Origin: Hinthialibacter sp964556895
Lineage (GTDB): Bacteria > Hinthialibacterota > Hinthialibacteria > Hinthialibacterales > Hinthialibacteraceae
NCBI GenBank assembly: GCA_964556895.1
Contig: CAZKYC010000070.1
Coordinates: forward strand, 1-25,128
Direction: 5' to 3'
Length of the DNA stretch: 25,128 bases
A program made the translations under genes and the position numbers. Within the stretch, counting starts at the first letter, position 1, and each line of letters opens with the position of its first letter. The notes under the pieces were generated by a model. It ran no database searches. It saw nothing but the letters and a program-made list of their open reading frames with translations, and was not told where the DNA came from. Below are positions 7,386 through 15,071 of this stretch, one piece after another.

Positions 7386-8612
7386 TTAAAACGTACCGCT
7401 GAGGTCGCCGCGCATGTAGGCGCGTTCTTTCTTATGCCAGGCGACGTTGGCGAGGTGGGGGCCGCAGACCGCTGAGTGTCCGACCTCGACTGGCGCGTTT
7501 GGCTGCTTACGCGAACGCATGCAACTCAGGAAGTTTTCGACATGCGGCGCGGTGGGGATGCCGCCTTCGATTTTTATCGAGGGCTTGGTGTCGTATGACA
7601 TTTGGTAGGGGTTGTCCATGTTCCAGGGGTCTTCATAGACTTCGGCGCCCGAGTCATTGATGTTGATGGCGCCGTCTGTGCCCTGAAACTGGATGGTCCA
7701 GCCGCTCTGGTATTTGTTGGTGTAATTGAGCGACCACGACGCCTGAAAGGAGCCGTAGTCATAAATGGCGGTGAAGATGTCGGGCGTCTCGGCGCCAGTC
7801 ATCATAAAGACATCGCCGAAACATTCGGCTGACTTGGGCGGGTTGCTGCCCATAAACCATTGTACGACGTCCATCAGGTGGGTGCCCTGGTCGGTAACGT
7901 TTCCGCCTGAGAAGGGCCAGAAATAGCGCCATTCGCGGTATTTCATCGGTTCGAAGGGCACGTTTTTTTTGGGATAACAGAAGGCGTCCCAGTCGAGATC
8001 GTGAGGCAAGGGCGAGTTGTCGAGCTTGTGTGAGAGCGTCCAGTTCCACCAGGCTTTGACCATGAATATCTTGCCGATCTTACCGTCAGTAATGAGTTGT
8101 TTGGCTTTCATCACGGTTTCTGAACTGCGGCGCTGCATGCCGATCTGGACGATGCGGTCGGTGGCGCGAACCGCCTGGACGGTGCGGTAGCCTTCTTCGA
8201 TGGTGTTTGACATCGGCTTTTCACAATAGGCGTCTTTGCCCGCCTGGACGGAATCGATCAGCTGAACGCAGTGTTGGTGTTCGGGCGTAGCGATCAAGAC
8301 CGCGTCAATGTCGTTTCGTTCTAACAACTTTCGGTAGTCAGGGTAATTTTTGACGCCGTCGTCGAGCATGTGTTTGGTTTCGGCGGCTTCGGCTGGGTAG
8401 ATTTCGCTCATGGCGATGAACTTGGCTCCTTGGCGCAAGAAGTCGCGCATGACGCTGCGCCCGCGTCCGCCCGCGCCGATGATCCCCATCGAGATTGTGT
8501 CATTGGCGCCGATGACGCTGCTGGCCGCGACCATTGGCGCACACATGGCGGTGACGCTGGCGGCGGAGCCTTCTAAAAATGAGCGCCGGTTTACTCCCCG
8601 TTTGTCAGTCAT
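7386..8612 (-). CDS. Tat-exported Gfo/Idh/MocA-family oxidoreductase
   Basis: The 408-residue protein starts with a twin-arginine signal (NRRSFLEGSAAS, residues 8-19). The Rossmann fold begins with GIIGAGGRGRS (about 43-53). The family motif YCEKPMSN (about 129-136) carries the usual catalytic Lys, and DQGTHLMDVVQWF (about 241-253) supplies the Asp/His region of the second domain. Members catalyse NAD(P)-dependent oxidation or reduction of sugars and sugar derivatives. Tat-exported members fold with their cofactor before export and are frequent in glycan-degrading phyla. The substrate is unknown. AAAGGA lies seven bases before the ATG. The gene lies 210 bases downstream of the DUF362 gene on the same strand; a possible weak terminator between them suggests separate transcripts. 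Confidence 0.9.
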   Translation of the reverse strand: MTDKRGVNRRSFLEGSAASVTAMCAPMVAASSVIGANDTISMGIIGAGGRGRSVMRDFLRQGAKFIAMSEIYPAEAAETKHMLDDGVKNYPDYRKLLERNDIDAVLIATPEHQHCVQLIDSVQAGKDAYCEKPMSNTIEEGYRTVQAVRATDRIVQIGMQRRSSETVMKAKQLITDGKIGKIFMVKAWWNWTLSHKLDNSPLPHDLDWDAFCYPKKNVPFEPMKYREWRYFWPFSGGNVTDQGTHLMDVVQWFMGSNPPKSAECFGDVFMMTGAETPDIFTAIYDYGSFQASWSLNYTNKYQSGWTIQFQGTDGAININDSGAEVYEDPWNMDNPYQMSYDTKPSIKIEGGIPTAPHVENFLSCMRSRKQPNAPVEVGHSAVCGPHLANVAWHKKERAYMRGDLSGTF

Positions 8613-8784
8613 GTCTTGGTCCTTTCATTCACAGAATCAAAATCCATTTCAATAAAATGTTTGAACGCAAACTGAGTGATCGCTGGGTAGCAATCACCAA
8701 CTGCCTATTATGGAATACAAACTTGCCTCATGGATAGGGGGATCGATTCCCACAGGCATTGAATAGCCTGAAGGCTGGGGCGTT

Positions 8785-8805
8785 AAAGCGTGAAGATAAC
8801 GCTTT
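8785..8805 (-). terminator. Possible weak terminator after the DUF362 gene
   Basis: A 7-bp inverted repeat AAAGCGT / ACGCTTT (8785-8791 and 8799-8805, loop of seven) lies about 18 bases past the DUF362 stop codon on the minus strand. There is no long T run after it, only TTTAACG within and beyond the stem, so termination strength is doubtful. Confidence 0.3.
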
Positions 8806-8822
8806 GCGGGTTGGCGTAAGTT

Positions 8823-10112
8823 CTACCCTTTGGCGGCGGCTTCGCGTTCGGCGCGGCGTTTACGAGACGAGACTTCAGGCGCCTCTTTGATACACTCTGC
8901 CAAGATGCGTAATCCCCTAGCCAGAATGCTGGCGGTTCCCAAGACAAGTTTCGAGGGCGCTTCGCCCACTTCAGGGTAGCCCTTTTCGTCCGCCTTGAGG
9001 TTCTCCCAGTTATGGAACAACCGGCCCCAGTCGCTGCGCAGCGCTTCTTGAACGCGGCTGGCGCCAAAGCGGGGGTACCAGTACATATCGTGGTAGATGA
9101 CGCTGGCGATGTAGGCCCAAGGCGCCATCCAGGTTTTGAGCGACCATTCGATGGCGTTTTTGAGACCGCCCCAATAGATCTGGTGTTGCATCTGGGAGGC
9201 GAAGGTCATGTTTTTGAAGGGGCCTTCAAAGTTCCAGTTTTGTTGGGCGGCGTCGAGGTCGCCGACGATCTCAATCTCGTTGACATCGCCGCAGCCCAGC
9301 CCCATGTCATGAGCGAGGCGGATGAATTTCATATCGCTGAGCGGATCAAAGCCCATCATTTTGGCGGCGACCGCGTCAATCGCCACCTGGTCGTCTGACG
9401 CCAGAATCACGTTCTTCACATGGGGAACCATACAACGCGGGCCGGGGCCGTCGCCGGCCAGGGTTCCGTCCATCACCGCGAAGACGCCGCGGTGGATCTT
9501 CTTCTGTATCATCAACAGGTCGACCAGGGTTTCGTGAATGACCGGGTGGGTCCAGTGGCGGTGTTCGTTGAGCAGGCCGCCGAAGGCGTTTTTCATCGCG
9601 CCCGTCGTGGTGGTAAAAACGTGGGTCTTCACCGTCGGCAGGTGAATGATGTTCTCGCCAATAAACCGCTTGGGAATCGAAAACCCTTTGGGGTACACCT
9701 CATTGAGACAGATAAACTTGTCGGCGACATCGCCGACCGCCTCGCGCACGTCGATCCACTCTTCGCCTTCATAGAGGTGAACGTTGCGCAGGTTGTGATC
9801 TTCGATCACATTGATCTGTTTGTTCTCGCGCTCGCCCAGATGGGCGTCGATGACCACGGTGCGGTTATGGCAGCCGTGAATCAGGTCGGGGTTGTAGCCG
9901 TCGGCCTTCATGGCGCGAATCACGCCTTCGAGCTGCCAGGGTGTGGTTGAGCAACCGGGGTAAAAGTGGTGCCAGCTGATATTGATCTTCAGCCCGGTGT
10001 CGGCGTCTTTGGCGACGACGTCTTGATACCCGGCAAGGTTTAACAATTCGTGGTAATCTGATAAGACCGTCTGCGGAGTGGTGCGCAACACGGCAACTTT
10101 TGAGCGGGACAT
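8823..10112 (-). CDS. DUF362-domain protein
   Basis: The 429-residue protein matches the DUF362 family along most of its length. Recognisable pieces are an early KINISWHHFYPGCSTTPW stretch (about 42-59), IIHLPTVKTHVFTTTTGAMK (about 154-173), the VMDGTLAGDGPGP segment (about 218-230) and ILASDDQVAIDAVAAKMMG (about 241-259). The family is often annotated as iron-sulfur protein because some members carry a ferredoxin domain; none is present here, and its biochemistry is not established. It has no signal peptide or membrane segment, so it is probably cytoplasmic. The start ATG follows AGGAG with seven bases between. It is divergent from the sulfatase at 10478 with a 365-base gap. The C-terminus is basic (SSRKRRAEREAAAKG). 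Confidence 0.8.
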   Translation of the reverse strand: MSRSKVAVLRTTPQTVLSDYHELLNLAGYQDVVAKDADTGLKINISWHHFYPGCSTTPWQLEGVIRAMKADGYNPDLIHGCHNRTVVIDAHLGERENKQINVIEDHNLRNVHLYEGEEWIDVREAVGDVADKFICLNEVYPKGFSIPKRFIGENIIHLPTVKTHVFTTTTGAMKNAFGGLLNEHRHWTHPVIHETLVDLLMIQKKIHRGVFAVMDGTLAGDGPGPRCMVPHVKNVILASDDQVAIDAVAAKMMGFDPLSDMKFIRLAHDMGLGCGDVNEIEIVGDLDAAQQNWNFEGPFKNMTFASQMQHQIYWGGLKNAIEWSLKTWMAPWAYIASVIYHDMYWYPRFGASRVQEALRSDWGRLFHNWENLKADEKGYPEVGEAPSKLVLGTASILARGLRILAECIKEAPEVSSRKRRAEREAAAKG

Positions 10113-10270
10113 GCAATTCTCCTGATCAGTAGAAACAAAGCGCTATCGGTGAGAATTTATTATAGATACGCCCCATGGTTCCAACAATGGAGCGGATGGG
10201 CGGAACTCAACTAACGGTACCGCTGTTACTCTTTTTGCAACCAATTCTTACAGGTCGCGATATACAGATA

Positions 10271-10316
10271 CCCCCGGCTAAAGCCCGGGAGGGGGGCTGT
10301 CTTCGACCGCAGAAAC
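10271..10316 (+). repeat. REP-like GC-rich element, copy 1
   Basis: The stretch begins CCCCCGGCTAAAGCCC, an imperfect hairpin, and continues through GGGGGGCTGTC. From 10278 it matches 13528-13566 without gaps at roughly 27 of 39 positions, including CTAAAGCCC and GGGGGCTGTC. It is intergenic in both places. Confidence 0.5.
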
Positions 10317-10393
10317 AATTGGCATAGCACGATATGATTGAATGAAATATCATTTTCTCATCGAAACCGCTTTCAGCATCATGATTTTCATTG

Positions 10394-10421
10394 TTGTGCA
10401 GCGAATAGAATGAATTACAAT
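10394..10421 (+). promoter_or_regulatory. Candidate promoter of the variant sulfatase gene
   Basis: TTGTGC (10394-10399), a 16-base spacer and TACAAT (10416-10421) resemble sigma70 boxes. The -10 box matches at 5 of 6 positions. It lies 57 bases upstream of the ATG. Confidence 0.3.
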
Positions 10422-10477
10422 TTGAGGCGCATGCTGTGAAGGCAAAGTAAAACCAAATTCATCCTAGGAAATTAATC

Positions 10478-11848
10478 ATGAACACCATTGATCGTAGAAC
10501 GCATTTGAAACAACTATCAGCCGCGACAGGAAGTTTATGCTTCTCAGGATTGGTTACTGTTCAAAATATCAGGAGCGCTGAATCGTCAAACAAACCGCCC
10601 AACATTGTCATGATTATTTCAGATGACCAAGCGTGGGGCGATTATGGTTTTATGGGGCATGAGGCGATTGAAACGCCCTATCTAGACCGCTTGGCTTCAG
10701 AGAGCGTCATCTTCACACGCGGCTATGTCGCCGCTCCGTTATGCTGCCCCTCGCTGGCTTCATTGTTTACAGGGCTTCATCCCCATCAACATAAAGTCAC
10801 CAGTAACGATCCTCCGTTTAACGGCCCTGGCAACCAGTACAACCCCAAAGCCTGGTCGCCGGAACGCCGGAAATTACGGGAACAAATTATTGCCAACTTC
10901 GAGAAGAACCCAAACCTAGCGACCCTGTTAAACCAACGTGGATATCGAAGCCTACAAACCGGCAAATGGTGGATGGGCAGCCACAAACGCGGTGGGTTCA
11001 CACACGGAATGACTCACGGCGACCTCGACAATGGAGGCCGGCATGGTGATGAAGGTTTGAAGATCGGACGCAATGGCCTTCAGCCAATTTATGATTTCAT
11101 AGAAGAAGACGAACATAATCCGTTCTTTCTGTGGTATGCGCCGTTTTTGCCCCATACGCCCCACAACCCGCCCGAACGCTTGTTAGCGAAATACCGCACC
11201 AAAACAGAGTCGCTGCAAATCGCTAAATACTGGGCGATGTGTGAATGGTTTGACGAAACCTGCGGCGAGCTTCTCAATTACCTCGACAAAAAAGGCCTCA
11301 GCGAAAACACCATGGTTCTCTTTGCATGTGACAACGGTTGGATTCAACGGCCTGACCAAAATGGCTATGCGGAGCGGTCAAAACGCTCACCCTATGAAGG
11401 GGGAACCCGCACGCCCCTCATGGTCAAATGGCCGGGCCACGCAACACCACGCATTGATACTGATACGTTAGTCAGCGCAGTCGACCTGGCCCCGACCGCA
11501 TTGCATGCATGCGGTCTTCAACCAACCGCCGAAATGCAGGGCGTCAATCTGCTCGACGAAGACGCAGTCAATAAACGAACGGCCGTGTTCGGGGCTGCCT
11601 ATACACATGACGCCGTCGATATTGATAGACCTGAGTCAAGTTTACAATACGCCTACGCGCTTGAAGGCAGCTGGAAATTGATTTTGCCTTCAGGACGAAA
11701 TGGCATTACCGGAAGCGCCGAATTGTATCATGTCAATGATGATCCTGATGAGAGAATCAATCTGGCTAACAACCAGCCAGATAAAGTCAGGCGCATGAAA
11801 TCGTTACTCAAGAATTGGTGGAAAGAATCAGTCCCTGAAGAGAAATAG
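10478..11848 (+). CDS. Tat-exported sulfatase-family protein with variant active site
   Basis: The 456-residue alkaline-phosphatase-superfamily protein begins with a twin-arginine-like signal (DRRTHLKQLSAATG). Metal ligands are in place: IISDDQ (Asp49, Asp50) and ACDNGW (Asp285, Asn286). Also present are FLPHTPHNPP (His226/229) and SKRSPYEGGTRTP (Lys302). The formylglycine motif reads C89-C-P-S-L93, with Leu where CxPSR has Arg, and the GKWHLG motif reads GKWWMG, with Trp165 where His is expected. The nucleophile Cys and Lys163 are kept. Sulfatases hydrolyse sulfate esters of carbohydrates; the two changes could mark a subfamily with another substrate or weaker activity. The C-terminal domain is short. 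It converges on the sulfatase-maturase gene. Confidence 0.85.
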   Translation: MNTIDRRTHLKQLSAATGSLCFSGLVTVQNIRSAESSNKPPNIVMIISDDQAWGDYGFMGHEAIETPYLDRLASESVIFTRGYVAAPLCCPSLASLFTGLHPHQHKVTSNDPPFNGPGNQYNPKAWSPERRKLREQIIANFEKNPNLATLLNQRGYRSLQTGKWWMGSHKRGGFTHGMTHGDLDNGGRHGDEGLKIGRNGLQPIYDFIEEDEHNPFFLWYAPFLPHTPHNPPERLLAKYRTKTESLQIAKYWAMCEWFDETCGELLNYLDKKGLSENTMVLFACDNGWIQRPDQNGYAERSKRSPYEGGTRTPLMVKWPGHATPRIDTDTLVSAVDLAPTALHACGLQPTAEMQGVNLLDEDAVNKRTAVFGAAYTHDAVDIDRPESSLQYAYALEGSWKLILPSGRNGITGSAELYHVNDDPDERINLANNQPDKVRRMKSLLKNWWKESVPEEK

Positions 11849-11999
11849 AACCTGCGCATTTCTCGTTGGCGCTATACCATCATTACGCTGACCTGGGTTT
11901 GGCTGAAGTCGTCGGCGGTGACTATCTTACAAGCGAGGGGAAAAGGAAGGGTAGAATTTGACATTGAACGTGGTAGTAAAAAGACGCCTCAGACCGACC

Positions 12000-12026
12000 A
12001 GATGAATTGCTCTTCATCTTTATTTC
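12000..12026 (+). terminator. Candidate terminator of the variant sulfatase gene
   Basis: A 7-bp stem AGATGAA / TTCATCT (12000-12006 and 12013-12019, loop of six) is followed by TTATTTC on the plus strand. It sits 150 bases after the sulfatase stop, close to the convergent maturase stop at 12045, and could act on both strands. Confidence 0.4.
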
Positions 12027-12044
12027 AGAATTCAATGGAAGCTG

Positions 12045-13355
12045 TTACCGACCACAGCATTTCTTGAATTTCTTCCCGCTGCCGCATGGGCAGGGTTCAT
12101 TGCGCCCAATCGAAGCGACCTGTTCATCATAGTTAGACGACGCTTGTTGTAGTTCGCGCATGCGGCGCTCGGCGGCTTCTTGTTGGCGGCGTTGGCCTTC
12201 GAGCCATTCGTCAGCCAGGCGGCGCAGCTCTTCATCCGCGTGTTCAAAGAACATGATATACGAACGGCAGAAATGGTTTGAACCGCTGTCGCCAGGGTCG
12301 CGCAGGCGGTCTTTGGTGCAGCCGCCGTAGCAGTGTTTCAGCCACTGGCAATCAGGGCATTCGGGCGGCAGTTCTTTTTTCCATAAACCAAACTCAGTCT
12401 GGCGGTCGCTGTTGAGCATCTCGATGATGCGGCCTTCGGTAAGGTTGCCCAGTTTCCATTCCGGCTCGACAAAGAAGTCGCATGAATAAATGTCGCCGTT
12501 GTGTTCGACCACCACATAACAGCCGCATTCTTCGAGCAGGGTGCATTCAGGCGGCGCCATATCGACGTAGGTGTGAAAGACCGAGTCGATCCAGCGCACC
12601 GAAGTAGTGGGCTTGCCGTCGACGAAGTCGAGTTTCCACAGGTCGAAGATGTCACACAAAAACTGGCCGTATTGTTCGGCCGTGACCGACCAAGACGCCG
12701 CTTTGGCGGAGTCGTTGGGGTCGCCTTCGACGCAGGGAATGAACTGCATAAATTCGAAGCCCATGTCTTTGTGGTATTCATATATCTCTTTGGCGTAGTG
12801 GCATGAATAATCATTGACCACGATCAGCGCGTTGACCGCCACGCCCGAATCAAGCATGAGGCGTCCCGCCTTTTGGACGTTGTCCCACGAGGGGCGCCCG
12901 CCCTTGGTAAAGCGGTATTTATCGTGAATGTGGGCGGGGCCGTCGAGCGACAGGCCGACCAAAAATTGATATTCTTTGAGAAACTCACACCACTCGTCAT
13001 TGATGAGCAGTCCGTTGGTTTGAAGCCCGTTGCCGACGATCTGGCCGGGCCGTCCGAACGATTGTTGAAACTCGACCGCCTGGCGAAACCAGTCGACGCC
13101 CATCATGGTGGGCTCGCCGCCCTGCCAGCCAAACGAGATTTGCTGTCCGCCGTCTTCCATGATCTGTTTGACCATTTGTTCGAGAACGTCAACGCTCATG
13201 CGGTGGACTTTTGACTCCGGGTATAACGCCGCTTTTTCGAGATAAAAACAATAGACGCAATCGAGGTTACAGTCGGCGCCGGTGGGCTTCACCAAGACCG
13301 ATTGCAGCGGCTTTGTACGGACAGGCTGGACTACTGGCAGTTCCATCAGTGACAT
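12045..13355 (-). CDS. Anaerobic sulfatase-maturating radical SAM enzyme with C-terminal SEC-C motif
   Basis: The 436-residue enzyme oxidises the active-site Cys or Ser of sulfatases to formylglycine without oxygen, using S-adenosylmethionine. The radical SAM motif CNLDCVYC (about 29-36) binds the 4Fe-4S cluster; GWQGGEP (about 76-82) and SLDGP (about 136-140) are typical of the fold. A SPASM domain with the cysteine pattern for two more clusters follows: C near 270, 276, 278 and 291, then CPDCQWLKHCYGGC (about 332-345) and C362. The SCDFF stretch keeps the Asp next to Cys proposed as catalytic base in characterised enzymes. The tail is a charged helix (about 373-405) and a SEC-C zinc motif (NEPCPCGSGKKFKKCCG), an unusual addition. 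GGGGA precedes the ATG. Clients are likely the two sulfatases in this window. Confidence 0.92.
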   Translation of the reverse strand: MSLMELPVVQPVRTKPLQSVLVKPTGADCNLDCVYCFYLEKAALYPESKVHRMSVDVLEQMVKQIMEDGGQQISFGWQGGEPTMMGVDWFRQAVEFQQSFGRPGQIVGNGLQTNGLLINDEWCEFLKEYQFLVGLSLDGPAHIHDKYRFTKGGRPSWDNVQKAGRLMLDSGVAVNALIVVNDYSCHYAKEIYEYHKDMGFEFMQFIPCVEGDPNDSAKAASWSVTAEQYGQFLCDIFDLWKLDFVDGKPTTSVRWIDSVFHTYVDMAPPECTLLEECGCYVVVEHNGDIYSCDFFVEPEWKLGNLTEGRIIEMLNSDRQTEFGLWKKELPPECPDCQWLKHCYGGCTKDRLRDPGDSGSNHFCRSYIMFFEHADEELRRLADEWLEGQRRQQEAAERRMRELQQASSNYDEQVASIGRNEPCPCGSGKKFKKCCGR

Positions 13356-13527
13356 CGGCGTTTCCCCAGACGTGAGAGCGTTAGGCCATCGTTCATCGAC
13401 ATGGATACATTAAAATGTGTGGACATTGTAACGGGTTATTGATTATTGTTCCAATCATACAGACAGACCGTATGGAGGTTCGCCCAGAAAACAGGTAAAC
13501 TAGGTTTCTATTGGTAGTGATACGCTT

Positions 13528-13566
13528 CTAAAGCCCCCCTAGGGGGCTGTCGGCGATAGCGGACAA
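13528..13566 (+). repeat. REP-like GC-rich element, copy 2
   Basis: CTAAAGCCC, then CCCTA and GGGGGCTGTC form a 7-bp stem (13532-13538 with 13542-13548). It aligns without gaps to 10278-10316. There is no T run after it, so it is not a normal terminator. It lies between the maturase start and the 13639 gene. Confidence 0.5.
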
Positions 13567-13592
13567 GGGGGGGGCAATTCAAAACAAACACC

Positions 13593-13616
13593 CCCTATTC
13601 GCCGCGGCGGATAGGG
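13593..13616. repeat. 24-base palindrome sharing the core of the dispersed repeat
   Basis: CCCTATTCGCCG / CGGCGGATAGGG has 12-base arms with one mismatched pair and no loop. Its centre ATTCGCCGCGGCGGA is shared with the reverse complement of copy A (100-174), and CGCCGCGGCGGATA with copy B (7270-7344). It lies 23 bases upstream of the gene at 13639. Confidence 0.7.
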
Positions 13617-13638
13617 CCTAGACAAGCATGAGTGAAGA

Positions 13639-14151
13639 ATGAAATTTTTATACGCTTTGTTAACCATCATCTGGCTTTCGTTTGGATGGGCCTGTATCGA
13701 GGCCATGCAGTGGGGCCCGCCGCGCCCCGCCCCCTATCAATACGCCCGTGAAATTCAGCGGTACTCAACCGAGACCATTGAACAAGACATTAAAGAACTC
13801 AAACTGGTTCTCGCCTCCGATAACCTGCCGTTGACTGACCGTTCGCGAAAACACTATCAGCTGAGTTTTCGCTACATGCTCAAAGCGTTTAATCAAAACA
13901 ACTTCAAGTCACAACAGGTGTTTTTTGACAAAGCGTTAGAGCACGCGCTTGAAGCCTTAAAACCCTTCCCTGATGATTGGCCCACGTTTTGGGTGCGCGC
14001 GGCTGAGGTCTACGCCATGAAAGATAATTGGGACAAAGCCGATGAATATTACGAAAAAGCGCTGCGCATCGCGATTGAGAAACAACCCGACATCGTCAAT
14101 TATGTGGTCGCCAGCCAACAAAGCGTGAGAGGCAGCCGCCCGCCATCATGA
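13639..14151 (+). CDS. Hypothetical exported TPR-like protein
   Basis: I do not recognise this 170-residue protein. It starts with a hydrophobic segment (about 3-20, LYALLTIIWLSFGWACIEA) that acts as signal peptide or anchor; the Cys is not in a good lipobox (GWAC). A helical body follows, with two TPR-like units at about 72-110 and 113-146 (WVRAAEVYAMKDNWDKADEY, then YEKALRIA). TPR units mediate protein contacts, so a partner-binding role outside the cytoplasmic membrane is plausible but inferred. Its TGA stop overlaps the next ATG (ATGA, 14148-14151), indicating translational coupling, so the products probably act together. No clear ribosome-binding site precedes it; a five-codon ORF (ATG 13628, reading MSEE) overlaps its start by ATGA. 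Confidence 0.7.
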   Translation: MKFLYALLTIIWLSFGWACIEAMQWGPPRPAPYQYAREIQRYSTETIEQDIKELKLVLASDNLPLTDRSRKHYQLSFRYMLKAFNQNNFKSQQVFFDKALEHALEALKPFPDDWPTFWVRAAEVYAMKDNWDKADEYYEKALRIAIEKQPDIVNYVVASQQSVRGSRPPS

Positions 14152-15008
14152 CGTCAACACTCATCTGGGTCTACATCACAATCGTTGTCACCGGGTCGCT
14201 TGGCGCCGATTTTATGGTTAGAACCGGTATGGCCATGTTTGGCCATCAGGTTGAAATCTACCCCTCCTGGCTGCTTGAATGCCACTACGCCTACTATTAT
14301 TTTTCCGCAGTGCTCGCTTTTTTGCTGGATAAATTCTCTTCTCCATTTCTCAGCAAAAACTACATGCAAGACATTCAATGGATGGTCGATAAGGTATTCA
14401 TCGCCCATATCGTGACGGTGATTCCGATGAGGCTATTGGGCGTCTATTGGCTAGCGGCTTATGGCGGCTCGCTGATCGTCGCGGTTGTAATCCCCGTGGC
14501 GTTCGCTTGGTGGTATTACCCGCGCTGGCTCAAGAAGCAAGAATCAGAAGTCATCAACGCCGAGTCAATGGTCGAGATCGCCAAACAGAGCCAGGTTACT
14601 CAGACGTTTTTGGAGATGTTCCCCGCAGCGCGTATATATGTGTTTGACAACAAGGCGCGAAACGACCGTGCGACCTGCCTGTTTTTAATGAGGCGAGAGC
14701 GAATTGAACGGGACAACCTGTTGGAAGACGTCTTACTTCAGATACCCATTGATTTAAAACAACAGGCGCCGATCGAGAAAGACGCCAGGTTTTTGCGCTA
14801 TTTGTTTTATGAAGAAAACGGCGCCGCTTCGGCGTTTCACCTGCCCGAACCAACGCTCGACAACCCAGACTCGTTTGACGCGCCGCCCGACCGTTTCTCA
14901 CTCGATAAGATCGACAGCGCCCCCTCCCGCCATCCGTCGCTGAAAGACGCGCCCCTGCCCATCGCCGCCCGCGAGGTGGAATTTCAAATTGTCTACTACC
15001 AGCGATAA
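14148..15008 (+). CDS. Hypothetical multi-pass membrane protein with soluble C-terminal domain
   Basis: Function is not recognised. The 286-residue protein has about four hydrophobic segments: 4-23 (TLIWVYITIVVTGSLGADFM), 47-61 (HYAYYYFSAVLAFLL), 83-101 (VFIAHIVTVIPMRLLGVYW) and 102-124 (LAAYGGSLIVAVVIP). A basic stretch (PRWLKKQE) marks the probable cytoplasmic side. The soluble part (about 130-286) contains EIAKQSQVTQTFLEMFPAAR, reminiscent of small alpha/beta modules in secreted or PepSY-like proteins, then a linker rich in Pro and Asp (LPEPTLDNPDSFDAPPDR) and a final beta-like EVEFQIVYYQR. It is coupled to the preceding TPR-like gene by ATGA and separated by 63 bases from the DUF1080 gene. 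Confidence 0.7.
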   Translation: MTSTLIWVYITIVVTGSLGADFMVRTGMAMFGHQVEIYPSWLLECHYAYYYFSAVLAFLLDKFSSPFLSKNYMQDIQWMVDKVFIAHIVTVIPMRLLGVYWLAAYGGSLIVAVVIPVAFAWWYYPRWLKKQESEVINAESMVEIAKQSQVTQTFLEMFPAARIYVFDNKARNDRATCLFLMRRERIERDNLLEDVLLQIPIDLKQQAPIEKDARFLRYLFYEENGAASAFHLPEPTLDNPDSFDAPPDRFSLDKIDSAPSRHPSLKDAPLPIAAREVEFQIVYYQR

Positions 15009-15071
15009 CAAATCGGCATCCGTTTATGCTAAAATGGGCTGAATTGAATTCGTGGATCGAAAAAGGCCCTT

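Larger units (their letters stand above)
10113..10477. other. Divergent intergenic region (365 bases)
   Basis: No gene is seen. The region must hold promoters for the DUF362 gene (minus) and the variant sulfatase (plus). It contains a GC-rich hairpin-like repeat at 10271-10316 and a candidate plus-strand promoter at 10394-10421. The half nearest the sulfatase is AT-rich. Confidence 0.5.

Noticed and set aside
9420..9950. 176-codon frame antisense to the DUF362 gene
   Set aside because: It is a shadow of the DUF362 coding region, produced by its GC-rich third positions. The opposite strand shows conserved motifs and a good start.
13628..13642. Tiny ORF (ATG AGT GAA GAA TGA) overlapping the start of the 13639 gene
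   Set aside because: The ATGA overlap could couple translation, but so short a frame arises easily by chance and it has no clear ribosome-binding site.
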